Positions 55,682 through 64,000 of a DNA stretch of 64,000 nucleotides are shown piece after piece. Each line of letters starts with the position of its first letter. The stretch's first letter is position 1. Source of the stretch: Sulfitobacter sp. BSw21498 (GTDB lineage: Bacteria; Pseudomonadota; Alphaproteobacteria; Rhodobacterales; Rhodobacteraceae); assembly GCF_006064855.1 (NCBI RefSeq), contig NZ_CP040753.1:1922001-1986000 (forward strand). The letters are read 5' to 3'. Both the position numbers and the translations under genes were made by a program. The notes under the pieces were generated by a model, which worked only from the letters and a program-made list of their open reading frames with translations, was not told where the DNA came from and made no database searches.

Positions 55682-56821
55682 ATGACTGACAGGAACAACG
55701 CTCCTTCCTCTTCCACGCCCCCCATGGTCCCAGCCACCTTGGAAGACGACAGCTTTGCCCAGCTTCGTCTGTTGCGCTCGCGCCGCGTCGGCGTCGTGAC
55801 ATATTACCGGATGCTGCGTGAATACGGCACAGCCCGCGCCGCGCTGGAGGCTCTGCCCGAGGTTGCACGCGCCGCAGGCGTGGAAGACTATCGAATCTGC
55901 CCCGAGAACATCGTGCAGGCAGAGTTGCGCGCGGCCAAAGGCGCTGGCGCGCGGCTGGTCACCCACGACAGCGTAGCCTACCCCCCTCATTTAGCAGAAC
56001 TCGACGACGCCCCCCCGTTTCTATGGGCCATCGGAGATATCGACCTGCTGCACCGCCCCTTGGTGTCGATTGTGGGCGCGCGGAATGCCTCCTCCCTCGG
56101 GACGCGCATGACACGCGCCTTGGCGCGCGACTTGGGAGTGGCGGGGTTTACTGTCGTATCAGGGCTGGCGCGGGGCATCGACGCCGCGGCGCATCAGGCC
56201 GCGCTGGATACCGGCACCATCGCCGTTCAGGCGGGTGGCGTCGACGTGATCTATCCTGTCGAGAATACCGATCTTGCCCACGATATTGCCACCCAAGGCC
56301 TGCGCCTTTCGGAACAGCCCATGGGCTTGCAACCGATGGCGCGGCATTTTCCCAGCCGCAACAGGATCATCGCAGGGCTGGCCCGCGCAACCGTCGTGGT
56401 CGAGGCGGCGGCGAAGTCGGGCAGCCTGATCACCGCCCGCGATGCGCTGGACCAGGGGCGCGATGTGCTGGCGGTGCCCGGCCACCCGTTCGATGCACGT
56501 GCCGCGGGCTGCAACATGTTGATCCGTGACGGGGCCACGCTGGTGCGCAATGCCGCAGATGTGATCGAGCTTTTGGGCCCGGCTCGGCAAGAGCAGCCCG
56601 TTGCGTCGCCCCTCCACAGCCCACCACCGTCACCCGACCGTGACACTGCATCCCTGCACATCGAGATATTGTCGCGCCTCGGCCCCAGCCCCGTCGCCGA
56701 AGATCAACTGTTGCGCGATTTGGCCGTGGCACCGGCTATTGCCACACCTGTTATGGTGGAACTTGAGCTGAACGGCCGCATTCTGCGCCATGCGGGCGGT
56801 CTGGTGTCCCGAGCGGACTGA
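55682..56821 (+). CDS. dprA: DNA-processing protein DprA
   Basis: A 379-residue protein loading RecA on single-stranded DNA during transformation. The Rossmann-like core has VSIVGARNASSLGTRMTRALARDLG, VSGLARGIDAAAHQAAL, VQAGGVDVIYPVENTDLAHDI, FPSRNRIIAGLA and VVVEAAAKSGSLITARDALDQGRDVLAVPG. A C-terminal winged helix follows. Same strand as tldD and topA. Confidence 0.95.
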   Translation: MTDRNNAPSSSTPPMVPATLEDDSFAQLRLLRSRRVGVVTYYRMLREYGTARAALEALPEVARAAGVEDYRICPENIVQAELRAAKGAGARLVTHDSVAYPPHLAELDDAPPFLWAIGDIDLLHRPLVSIVGARNASSLGTRMTRALARDLGVAGFTVVSGLARGIDAAAHQAALDTGTIAVQAGGVDVIYPVENTDLAHDIATQGLRLSEQPMGLQPMARHFPSRNRIIAGLARATVVVEAAAKSGSLITARDALDQGRDVLAVPGHPFDARAAGCNMLIRDGATLVRNAADVIELLGPARQEQPVASPLHSPPPSPDRDTASLHIEILSRLGPSPVAEDQLLRDLAVAPAIATPVMVELELNGRILRHAGGLVSRAD

Positions 56822-56841
56822 ACACCGCGCAACCGCCGCTT

Positions 56842-56905
56842 GGGGGCCAGCCCCCGCTTTGGATTTCATCCAAAGCTCCCCCGGGATTTTGGACCATTTG
56901 GAAGG
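56842..56905. repeat. GC-rich extragenic palindrome after dprA
   Basis: GGGGGCCAGCCCCC (56842-56855) is followed by a second stem GCTTTGG/CCAAAGC and TCCCCCGGGATTTTGG. It resembles the copy between argD and argF. It may terminate dprA transcription. Confidence 0.6.
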
Positions 56906-57067
56906 TGGCGAAGAGGCGCGTTCAGGTCGTCAAATCGGCCTCAGGCGCTGCTTCAAACCCCGTATATCAAAGGGGTCGCGCTGTTCTGCGGATTGACAAA
57001 CTTCGCTTCACGCCACATGTCACAGCATAAGCCACGCGAATTAATTTGATCCAAGGTGCCGAATTTT

Positions 57068-59734
57068 ATGCCAGTTGTCGTCGTCGAATCACCTGCAAAA
57101 GCCAAAACGATCAACTCGTATCTGGGCAGTGATTACATCGTGCTTGCGTCTTACGGCCACGTCCGCGACCTGCCCCCGAAGGACGGATCGGTCGACCCCG
57201 ACAACGGGTTCGACATGACCTGGGAAGTCGCCACAGCGAGTAAAAAACACGTCAAAGCCATCGCTGATGCGCTGAAAGACGACAACGCATTGATCCTCGC
57301 GACTGACCCCGACCGCGAAGGCGAAGCGATCAGCTGGCACCTGCAAGAGACGTTGACCAAGCGCAAGTCGATCAAGAAGGACACGCCGGTCAGCCGCGTG
57401 GTGTTCAACCAGATCACCAAAAAGGCCGTGACCGAAGCGATGGCGAACCCGCGTCAGGTGGATATGCCGCTGGTCGAGGCCTATCTGGCACGGCGTGCGC
57501 TGGATTATCTGGTGGGGTTCAACCTGTCGCCTGTTCTTTGGCGCAAACTGCCCGGCGCAAAGTCGGCGGGGCGCGTGCAATCGGTCACTTTGCGGCTGAT
57601 TGTCGAGCGCGAGATGGAAATCGAAGCCTTCCGCAACCGCGAATACTGGAGCGTGAAGGCGCTGGTCGCCACGCCACGCGGGCAGGAATTCGAGGCGCGG
57701 CTCGTGACAATGGCCGGCAAGAAGTTGGACCGCTTTGATCTGACCAATGAAACGCAGGCCGAAATGGCCGTGCAAGCCATCACCAGCCGCGATCTGACCG
57801 TCACCAGCGTCGAGGCAAAGCCTGCCAGCCGAAACCCCTCGGCCCCGTTCATGACGTCGACGTTACAACAGGAAGCCAGCCGCAAGTTCGGCATGGGTGC
57901 CCGCCAGACAATGAGCACGGCGCAGCGCCTGTATGAAGCCGGTCACATTACTTATATGCGGACCGACGGCATCGACATGGCCCCCGAGGCGATTACGATG
58001 GCGCGGGATGCGATCGCGGACCGGTTTGGCGCGGAGTACGTTCCATCAGAGCCACGTATCTACAAGAACAAGGCTAAGAACGCCCAAGAGGCGCACGAAT
58101 GTGTGCGCCCGACTGACATGACCAAAGATTCCGCCGCGTTGAAACTGACGGAATCGGATCAACGCAAGCTTTATGACCTGATCTGGAAGCGGACGCTGGC
58201 CTGCCAGATGGAAAGCGCGCGTCTGGAACGCACCACGGTCGAGATCGGCAGCAAGGATGAACAGGTCGGCCTACGCGCCACCGGTCAGGTTGTGAAATTC
58301 GACGGCTTCCTGCGCGTCTATGAAGAAGGCCGGGATGACGTTGTGGACGAAGACGACAAGCGTCTGCCGCAGATCACTCAAGGCGACAAAATGGACAAAC
58401 GCTCCGTTACGCCAGAGCAGCACTTCACCCAGCCGCCCCCCCGCTATACCGAAGCGACATTGGTCAAACGGATGGAAGAGCTTGGTATCGGGCGCCCGTC
58501 GACCTACGCCAGCGTTGTCACCACCATTCAAGACCGCGAATACGTCCGCAAGGAAGGCAACCGCCTGTTCCCCGAGGACAAGGGCCGTTTGGTCACCGCA
58601 TTCCTCGAGAATTATTTCCGCAAATACGTGGGCTATGACTTTACCGCCGATCTGGAAGACCAGCTGGATAAGGTGAGCTCTGCCGACGCCAACTATAAAG
58701 ATGTGCTGAGCCGCTTTTGGCAGGATTTCTCGGCTGCGATTGCCGAAACGGCCGATCTGCGCATCACCGAGGTGCTGGAAAAGATCAACGAGGTACTCGA
58801 GCCGCATCTGTTCCCGCAAAACGAAGACGGCAGCGACCCGCGCTTGTGTCCCAATTGTGAAATCGGGCGCTTGTCGATGCGCACAGCACGGTCCGGCGGC
58901 GCGTTTATCGGGTGCTCTAACTACCCTGAATGCCGCTATACCCGCCCCTTCGGCCCGCCCGACCCCGAGGCAGAAGCCTCGGCGATCCCGCCGGATGGCA
59001 AGCTGTTGGGCGAGGATATGGGCGAGGAGATTCGTGTGTTCAAAGGGCGCTTTGGCCCCTATGTGCAGCGCGGCCCCGTCACGGAAGAAAACAAGAAGCC
59101 GCCGCGTCAATCGGTGCCCAAGGACTGGCCCGCCGAAGAGCTGGAGCTGGAACGCGCTGTCATGCTGCTATCGCTCCCGCGGGAGATCGGGCCGCACCCT
59201 GAGGATGGCGTCATGGTCTGGGCGAATATCGGGCGCTACGGCCCCTACATAAAGCACGCCGAAAGCACGTCGAACCGTGGCGGGACCAACGCCAACCTTG
59301 AAGGTCTGGACGAGGTGTTCACCGTCGGCATGAACCGTGCCGTACAGTTGCTGGCTGAAAAAGTCGCCAGCCGTGGTGGCCGTGGCAAAGCTGCCATGCC
59401 GATCCGCGAGATGGGGGAACACCCTGATCTGGGCGGTGAGGTGAACATCATGGAAGGCAAGTATGGGCCGTACGTGAAGTGGGAGAAGGTCAACGCCACC
59501 ATCCCCAAAGAGGTAGAGCCTGCTGATCTGACCATGGAACGCGCCGTTGAGCTGATCGAGGAAAAGCTGGCGAAATCCCCCGCCAAGCGCAAAGCCGCGA
59601 CCAAAAAGCCTGCGGCAAAGAAACCCGCTGCGAAAAAGGCGGCACCCAAGAAAGCAGCGGCAAAGAAGGCTCCGGCCAAAAAGGCGACCGCCTCTAAAAC
59701 CGCGACCAAAGCGGCCTCGACTCCAGACGCGTAA
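57068..59734 (+). CDS. topA: DNA topoisomerase I
   Basis: An 888-residue type IA topoisomerase. TOPRIM domain VVVESPAKAKTINSYLG and ATDPDREGEAISWHL; active-site Tyr296 in GHITYMRTDG; Zn ribbon CPNCEIGRLSMRTARSGGAFIGCSNYPEC; repeated C-terminal GPYV domains; and a Lys/Ala-rich tail of about 50 residues. ATG 57068 is preferred to GTG 57056 since AAGGTG is at normal distance. Confidence 0.96.
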   Translation: MPVVVVESPAKAKTINSYLGSDYIVLASYGHVRDLPPKDGSVDPDNGFDMTWEVATASKKHVKAIADALKDDNALILATDPDREGEAISWHLQETLTKRKSIKKDTPVSRVVFNQITKKAVTEAMANPRQVDMPLVEAYLARRALDYLVGFNLSPVLWRKLPGAKSAGRVQSVTLRLIVEREMEIEAFRNREYWSVKALVATPRGQEFEARLVTMAGKKLDRFDLTNETQAEMAVQAITSRDLTVTSVEAKPASRNPSAPFMTSTLQQEASRKFGMGARQTMSTAQRLYEAGHITYMRTDGIDMAPEAITMARDAIADRFGAEYVPSEPRIYKNKAKNAQEAHECVRPTDMTKDSAALKLTESDQRKLYDLIWKRTLACQMESARLERTTVEIGSKDEQVGLRATGQVVKFDGFLRVYEEGRDDVVDEDDKRLPQITQGDKMDKRSVTPEQHFTQPPPRYTEATLVKRMEELGIGRPSTYASVVTTIQDREYVRKEGNRLFPEDKGRLVTAFLENYFRKYVGYDFTADLEDQLDKVSSADANYKDVLSRFWQDFSAAIAETADLRITEVLEKINEVLEPHLFPQNEDGSDPRLCPNCEIGRLSMRTARSGGAFIGCSNYPECRYTRPFGPPDPEAEASAIPPDGKLLGEDMGEEIRVFKGRFGPYVQRGPVTEENKKPPRQSVPKDWPAEELELERAVMLLSLPREIGPHPEDGVMVWANIGRYGPYIKHAESTSNRGGTNANLEGLDEVFTVGMNRAVQLLAEKVASRGGRGKAAMPIREMGEHPDLGGEVNIMEGKYGPYVKWEKVNATIPKEVEPADLTMERAVELIEEKLAKSPAKRKAATKKPAAKKPAAKKAAPKKAAAKKAPAKKATASKTATKAASTPDA

Positions 59735-59738
59735 GAGT

Positions 59739-59778
59739 GCAACTCACATATATGTCATTTGATGAATATGTGAGTTGC
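59739..59778. repeat. Perfect 13-bp inverted repeat after topA
   Basis: GCAACTCACATAT (59739-59751) and ATATGTGAGTTGC (59766-59778) are perfect complements around a 14-base spacer. The left arm starts 5 bases after the topA stop, and no T-run follows. It may be a protein-binding dyad or an RNA hairpin. Confidence 0.8.
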
Positions 59779-59836
59779 CACACCCTGCCCGCGATGCTTT
59801 TACCTGTGGCAATCGCCACGGTAGAAGGAGATCAAG

Positions 59837-60409
59837 ATGGCAGAGCAGACATTTTCACGACGCGGGTTGATCCTGACGGCAGGCGCGGCGCTATTTACGC
59901 CCGCCGTGTTGCGCGCGCAGACGCCGACACCTGAAGTCATCGACGTGGTACGCCACAACACAAACGGGTTCTCCAGCCAGAACTGGCAGGACCACTTTGA
60001 CACCCTGGGTAAGGCTGCCATTGTCGCCGATACCTCGTCACGCGCGCTGCATTATTGGGGCGGCGATGGTGAAACCTACAAAATCTACCCGACGTCAGTC
60101 CCGCGCAGCGACGAGCTGACCAAACGCGGCTACACAAGTATCGTGCGCAAACGTGTTGGCCCGGACTGGACGCCGACCTCCAGCATGATCGAACGCGATC
60201 CGGACCTGAAATACATGCCTCCGGGGCCGGACAATCCGCTTGGGACCCACGCGATGTACCTCAGCTGGCCTGCCTATTTGATCCACGGCACACATGATAC
60301 GCGCAAGATCGGGCGGCAAAGCTCTGACGGGTGCATCGGTCTTTACAACCACATGATCGAGGCCCTGTACCAGATTGCCCCCATCGGGACGCAGGTCCGT
60401 ATCGTCTGA
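59837..60409 (+). CDS. L,D-transpeptidase (YkuD), Tat-type signal
   Basis: A 190-residue exported cell-wall crosslinking enzyme. The N terminus has a twin-arginine-like signal (SRRGLILTAGAALFTPAVLRA). The YkuD motif is complete: His150 in LIHGTHDTRKIG and nucleophile Cys166 in QSSDGCIGLYN. ATG 59837 follows AGAAGGAG. It makes 3-3 peptidoglycan crosslinks or attaches lipoproteins by family knowledge; the exact role is unknown. Confidence 0.92.
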   Translation: MAEQTFSRRGLILTAGAALFTPAVLRAQTPTPEVIDVVRHNTNGFSSQNWQDHFDTLGKAAIVADTSSRALHYWGGDGETYKIYPTSVPRSDELTKRGYTSIVRKRVGPDWTPTSSMIERDPDLKYMPPGPDNPLGTHAMYLSWPAYLIHGTHDTRKIGRQSSDGCIGLYNHMIEALYQIAPIGTQVRIV

Positions 60410-60605
60410 CACGGTCACTCCCCCCTTTGAATAGAGGTGCCTGCCCTACGCTGGGGCAGGCCACCGAGATTTAGCAAAATACCAGCAGGCTCCGCTGGTA
60501 GCGCTGACAGCCGGTGCGCCGGTTTGACACGTTCGTTACGCCACGTCATAGAAGTCGTATAAATATAAACGACAGGGCCGTGAGCCTCTCGTGAAAGGAG
60601 CCGGA

Positions 60606-61301
60606 ATGAAAAAAATCTATGGAAGCGCTGCCGAGGCGCTGGAGGGCGTGCTGCAGGACGGCATGCTGATCGCGGCAGGGGGCTTTGGCCTGTGTGGTAT
60701 TCCTGAATTGCTGCTGAACGCGATCCGCGACGCGGGCACCAAGGATTTGACCTTTGCCTCGAACAACGCGGGCGTGGACGACTTCGGCATCGGTATCCTG
60801 CTACAGACAAAGCAGGTCAAAAAGATGATCAGCTCTTATGTCGGCGAGAACAAAGAATTCATGCGCCAGTATCTGGGGGGCGAGCTTGAGCTGGAATTCA
60901 ATCCCCAAGGCACCTTGGCTGAACGCATGCGCGCTGGTGGTGCTGGTATCCCTGGCTTCTATACCAAGACCGGCGTCGGCACGGTGATCGCCGAAGGCAA
61001 GGAGCACAAGGATTTCGACGGCGAGACCTATATCCTTGAACGCGGTATCGTTGCGGATCTGGCGATCGTCAAAGCGTGGAAAGCGGACGACACCGGCAAC
61101 CTCGTGTTCCGCAAGACGGCCCGCAACTTTAACCCGCCTGCGGCCATGTGCGGCAAGATCTGCATCGCGGAAGTCGAAGAGATCGTGCCACGCGGCAGCC
61201 TTGACGGCGACGCGATCCACCTGCCCGGCATCTATGTACACCGCATCATTCAGGGTGATCACGAAAAACGCATCGAACAGCGCACAGTGAGGACTGCATA
61301 A
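60606..61301 (+). CDS. scoA: 3-oxoacid CoA-transferase subunit A
   Basis: A 231-residue subunit of a succinyl-CoA:3-ketoacid-CoA transferase. MKKIYGSAAEALEGVLQDGMLIAAGGFGLCGIPE, LTFASNNAGVDDFGIG and GIPGFYTKTGVGT are characteristic. ATG 60606 follows AAAGGAG. Followed immediately by subunit B (TAATG). Acts in acetoacetate use. Confidence 0.95.
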   Translation: MKKIYGSAAEALEGVLQDGMLIAAGGFGLCGIPELLLNAIRDAGTKDLTFASNNAGVDDFGIGILLQTKQVKKMISSYVGENKEFMRQYLGGELELEFNPQGTLAERMRAGGAGIPGFYTKTGVGTVIAEGKEHKDFDGETYILERGIVADLAIVKAWKADDTGNLVFRKTARNFNPPAAMCGKICIAEVEEIVPRGSLDGDAIHLPGIYVHRIIQGDHEKRIEQRTVRTA

Positions 61302-61927
61302 TGGCTTGGGATCGCAATCAAATGGCGGCACGCGCCGCGCAAGAACTGCAAGACGGTTGGTATGTGAACCTTGGCATCGGGATTCCGACGCTTGTGTCCA
61401 ACTATATCCCCGAAGGCATGGATGTGACGCTGCAATCGGAAAACGGCATGCTTGGCATGGGTGCGTTTCCGATCGACGGTGAGGAAGACGCCGATTTGAT
61501 CAACGCCGGAAAGCAGACAATCACCGAGCTGGATCGCACCTCGTATTTTGACAGTTCGATGTCCTTCGGCATGATCCGCGGCGGCAAGATCGCCATGGCC
61601 ATTCTGGGCGCGATGGAAGTTGCTGAGAACGGCGACCTTGCCAATTGGATGATCCCCGGAAAGCTGGTCAAAGGCATGGGCGGCGCGATGGATCTGGTCG
61701 CGGGCGTCGGTCGTGTTGTTGTGGTCATGGACCACGCCAGCAAGCATGGCGACAGCAAAGTGTTGAAGGAATGCACGCTGCCGTTGACCGGCAAAGCTGT
61801 CGTCGACCGCATTATCACCAACCTTGGTGTGCTGGATGTCGTCGAAGGCGGGCTGAAGATCGTGGAATGCGCCGAAGGCGTGACCGAAGACGAACTACGC
61901 GCGGCGACCGAAGCGACCATCGTCTAA
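61301..61927 (+). CDS. scoB: 3-oxoacid CoA-transferase subunit B
   Basis: A 208-residue subunit. The catalytic Glu47 lies in LQSENGMLGMG; NLGIGIPTLV precedes it and MIPGKLVKGMGGAMDLVAG follows. ATG 61301 overlaps the stop of subunit A by TAATG, so both are co-translated into one heteromeric enzyme. Confidence 0.95.
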   Translation: MAWDRNQMAARAAQELQDGWYVNLGIGIPTLVSNYIPEGMDVTLQSENGMLGMGAFPIDGEEDADLINAGKQTITELDRTSYFDSSMSFGMIRGGKIAMAILGAMEVAENGDLANWMIPGKLVKGMGGAMDLVAGVGRVVVVMDHASKHGDSKVLKECTLPLTGKAVVDRIITNLGVLDVVEGGLKIVECAEGVTEDELRAATEATIV

Positions 61928-61948
61928 ACGCCGATACGAGAGAACCAA

Positions 61949-61983
61949 GAGGGGCGCTGCCAGCATTGGCTGCGCCCCTCTTT
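61949..61983. terminator. Terminator-like hairpin after scoB
   Basis: GAGGGGCGC (61949-61957) pairs with GCGCCCCTC (61972-61980) and is followed by TTTC. Located between the convergent scoB and lytic transglycosylase genes. Confidence 0.7.
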
Positions 61984-62011
61984 CACGTCCTGCACTCGGT
62001 CGAGGGGCGTG

Positions 62012-62815
62012 TCAGTTCATTGCGGCGAAGACGCAGCCGTCTGAAATAAGCTCGGGCGGGGTTTGGCAAAGCCCCTTGGCGACCTGAAAAGCAGCCAGCA
62101 CCTTGGGCACATAATCGCGTGTCTCGGCAAAGGGGGGCACGCCGGCGTGTTTGCGCACCGATCCTTCGCCCGCGTTATACCCGGCCAGCACCAGTATCGG
62201 GTCGCGGTCAAATTCGCCCATCAACCAATCAAGGTATTTCACCCCGCCCGCGATGTTCTGCGTCGGGGCCATGCTGTCAATCACGCCAAAACGCGTCGCC
62301 GTATCCGGCATCAACTGCATCAACCCCTGCGCCCCTGCCCCGCTGATGGCATCAGCACGCCCGGCGGATTCCACAGTGATCACCGCCAGCACCAAAGCGG
62401 GCGAGACCTGCGTGCCGATCGTAGAGCGAAGAATGTCGATACCGTTTGCTTTCGCGATCTCTTGCATCTGTTGCATGCGCGGCGCGGGAATCTTGCTGCT
62501 GGCCGTGGCAAGCGTCACCATTGCGGTCTCCAGCCGACCCGGGCCGGATTTCTCGACCGCCGGAGACACCCGATCCCAGAACCAGTCATATTGACCAGGT
62601 GAGGCCGGCACGATGGCACCGGACGCGGTTGCCACGACCTCGGGCACATCAGCGACCTTGGGTTCGATGAAGACGTTGATGCGATTGGTGCTGCCCGCCT
62701 TGGGCGGCTTCACCCGCTTGGCCTCGAATTTGGGAAACGGTTTGGGCACGTCAGCCCAGGCAACAGAAGCCGCCAGCATCCCCACCATCAAAGATACGGT
62801 CAATCGTCGAAACAT
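62012..62815 (-). CDS. Lytic transglycosylase (SLT domain)
   Basis: A 267-residue exported murein hydrolase; signal peptide to about residue 22 (LTVSLMVGMLAASVAWA). The C-terminal SLT domain has the catalytic Glu in LAVITVESAGRADAISGAGAQGLMQLMP and GYNAGEGSVRKHAGVPPFAETRDYV. Cleaves glycan strands with 1,6-anhydro ends. ATG 62815 is chosen over 62827. Next to a Flp pilus locus, but not clearly part of it. Confidence 0.91.
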   Translation of the reverse strand: MFRRLTVSLMVGMLAASVAWADVPKPFPKFEAKRVKPPKAGSTNRINVFIEPKVADVPEVVATASGAIVPASPGQYDWFWDRVSPAVEKSGPGRLETAMVTLATASSKIPAPRMQQMQEIAKANGIDILRSTIGTQVSPALVLAVITVESAGRADAISGAGAQGLMQLMPDTATRFGVIDSMAPTQNIAGGVKYLDWLMGEFDRDPILVLAGYNAGEGSVRKHAGVPPFAETRDYVPKVLAAFQVAKGLCQTPPELISDGCVFAAMN

Positions 62816-63179
62816 CACTGCCTGCACTGGTTTTTTGATTGCTCTTTTTCAGCAACCTCGCACAGAATCTGCTGTCAGACCAACCAAACATGGCAAGGAA
62901 CATGGCGATTTCGCCTTAATTGATGCAATCCTGCCCCGCTTTGAGACTGGGCAAACAAAAAATGAAGGAGGAGAATCCTTTCAGATCAGTCGCCTAAGTG
63001 AATTTTTTTGGAAAGTGACGGCAATAGGCGAAAAGTCACATTTGCCGCCAAATTCGTGCCCCAATCGCAGGGCTATATAGGCTCATACCAAGTCAGCCAG
63101 ATGCGGAATTGAGAGAGAAGCATCGAAACGGACGACACGGTTGAGATTGAAAACTTTATGATCCTTGGAGGGACATACC
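62816..63179. other. Promoter region upstream of flp genes
   Basis: About 364 AT-richer bases between the divergent transglycosylase and first Flp pilin. No gene or known RNA is recognised. It should contain the promoters for both directions. No clear CtrA full site (TTAA-N7-TTAA) was identified. Confidence 0.45.
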
Positions 63180-63362
63180 ATGATGAACTTTATCAAAAAC
63201 TTCAAAAATGACGAATCCGGTGCCGTGACTGTTGACTGGGTTGTTCTGACCGCCGCCGTTGTTGGCCTGGCCGTCGCAGCCTACTCCTCGATCCAAACTG
63301 GCGCGACAAGCCTGACTGCAAATACTCAGTCCTTCATGGCGACGCAGAACCCTAGCAAATAA
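63180..63362 (+). CDS. Flp-family type IVb pilin
   Basis: A 60-residue prepilin. MMNFIKNFKNDESGAVTVDWVVLTAAVVGLAVAA has the G/A-VTVDW processing and hydrophobic helix region of Flp pilins, with Glu-containing EXG-type leader. GGAGG precedes ATG 63180. Assembled into Tad (Flp) pili for adhesion. First gene of the locus, followed by a terminator and second pilin. Confidence 0.93.
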   Translation: MMNFIKNFKNDESGAVTVDWVVLTAAVVGLAVAAYSSIQTGATSLTANTQSFMATQNPSK

Positions 63363-63384
63363 GCTGTCGACAATGACGGTAGAC

Positions 63385-63425
63385 CTGGCCGCATTCTGCT
63401 CGACAGGATGCGGCCAGTTTTTTTT
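63385..63425 (+). terminator. Terminator between flp1 and flp2
   Basis: CTGGCCGCAT (63385-63394) pairs with ATGCGGCCAG (63408-63417), followed by eight T. A strong Rho-independent terminator that partly separates the major pilin from the downstream genes. Confidence 0.93.
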
Positions 63426-63451
63426 AGACCTTCATCACGCAAGGCAACACA

Positions 63452-63625
63452 ATGCTTTCGAAGCTCATTAAATTTTGGAAAAGCCCAAGTGGCGCGGTCA
63501 CGGTTGACTGGGTTGTCCTATGTGCCGCCGTCGTATCGCTAGCCGTATTGATCGTCGTAACAATGACCACGGGAACCGTCGAACTGGCTGATAAGCTGAT
63601 GACCCAGACGCCGGGCGGCCTCTAA
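63452..63625 (+). CDS. Second Flp-like pilin, 57 residues
   Basis: ATG 63452 begins MLSKLIKFWKSPSGAVTVDWVVLCAAVVSLAVLIVV, sharing SGAVTVDWVVL with the first pilin, but with a different N-terminal leader, a Cys in the helix and a different tail (ELADKLMTQTPGGL). It may be a minor pilin or adaptor. It lies between a terminator and cpaB. Confidence 0.85.
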   Translation: MLSKLIKFWKSPSGAVTVDWVVLCAAVVSLAVLIVVTMTTGTVELADKLMTQTPGGL

Positions 63626-63751
63626 CCCCCCCCTATAATGACCCAGCTTGGTCGCGGATTGTTCATAGTCTGAACACAATCACCGCCTATCGATCAGTAT
63701 AGGTTTTACGCCGTGTCCCGGACCGGCACCCACTCAAGAGAGGTAAGTAAC

Positions 63752-64000
63752 ATGCGGATGGTTTTTGGACTGGTCTTGCTCGCCGGTATCGCCTTGGCAG
63801 GTGGTGCTGTGTATCTGGCAAAGGGCCGTATCGGTGAATATCAAATGGCGCACCAACAGGCACAAGAAGCCCTGGCGCAAATCGTACCAACGGTGGGCGT
63901 CTATGTCGCCACCGGACCGCTGAAATATGGGCAGCGTCTGACCCGCGAGGATGTGCGTCAGGTAAGCTGGCCTGAAAACGCGATCCCCGAAGGCTCCTTT
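63752..64000 (+). CDS. cpaB: Flp pilus assembly protein CpaB, 3' end outside window
   Basis: 83 residues visible to the edge. MRMVFGLVLLAGIALAGGAVYLAKG is the N-terminal anchor, followed by VPTVGVYVATGPLKYGQRLTREDVRQVSWPENAIPEGSF, the SAF-like domain of CpaB. AGAGAGG precedes ATG 63752. It is an early gene of the Tad pilus assembly operon; the rest lies to the right. Confidence 0.9.
   Translation, partial: MRMVFGLVLLAGIALAGGAVYLAKGRIGEYQMAHQQAQEALAQIVPTVGVYVATGPLKYGQRLTREDVRQVSWPENAIPEGSF

Overview
The window looks like a chromosomal segment of a Rhodobacteraceae (Roseobacter-group) alphaproteobacterium, possibly Sulfitobacter-like. This is inferred from gene content: a GcrA cell-cycle regulator, a Pcs phosphatidylcholine synthase, a ctaC-ctaB-orf-ctaG-ctaE-surf1 cytochrome oxidase cluster, a TAXI-type TRAP transporter with a fused permease, and the high-GC codon use of the core genes. 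No 16S gene or species marker is present.

Layout. (1) 1-5.7 kb: the 5' part of a urea-type ABC transporter binding protein, then a leftward operon of an Ldh2-type dehydrogenase, a TAXI solute-binding protein and a fused TRAP permease. (2) About 5.9-23.6 kb: an accessory region ending near a tRNA-Phe gene. It holds broken genes (galU fragment, RTX/Hint protein, H-type-lectin and racemase remnants, cytochrome P460), a decayed IS3-family element carrying a 41-bp palindromic insert, a complete mercury-resistance locus (merR divergent from merT-merP-merF-merA plus two downstream genes), an unusually AT-rich isochorismatase-type gene, a DUF6789-like/flavodoxin/antiporter group, and an intact IS3-family insertion sequence with a 4-bp target duplication. 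(3) 23.7-64 kb: mostly core genome. It includes infA-maf-rng-yacG, a nitrilase/LysR pair, sirtuin, copper chaperone, rpmB, pcs, ogt, ileS, ycjX/ycjF, truA, gnd, nudix, pit, panE-argF-argD, gcrA, thrC with an M16 peptidase, the cytochrome oxidase cluster, tldD, dprA, topA, an L,D-transpeptidase, scoAB, a lytic transglycosylase, and the start of a Flp (Tad) pilus locus that runs off the right edge.

How the genes work together. The mer genes form one detoxification pathway: periplasmic Hg(II) binding (MerP), uptake (MerT, MerF), reduction (MerA) and MerR control through a promoter with the typical 19-bp spacer. The ctaC/B/G/E/surf1 block supplies cytochrome c oxidase subunits II and III, heme O and CuB/assembly factors; subunit I is not in the window. 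Many neighbouring genes overlap by ATGA, GTGA or TGATG, which indicates translational coupling.

I do not see a clearly new defence, biosynthetic or regulatory system. The most unusual sequence signals are the palindromic insert in the dead transposase, the Hint-galU fusion junction, four tandem 14-bp repeats between tldD and dprA, a perfect 13-bp inverted repeat after topA, and a terminator-separated pair of dissimilar Flp pilins.
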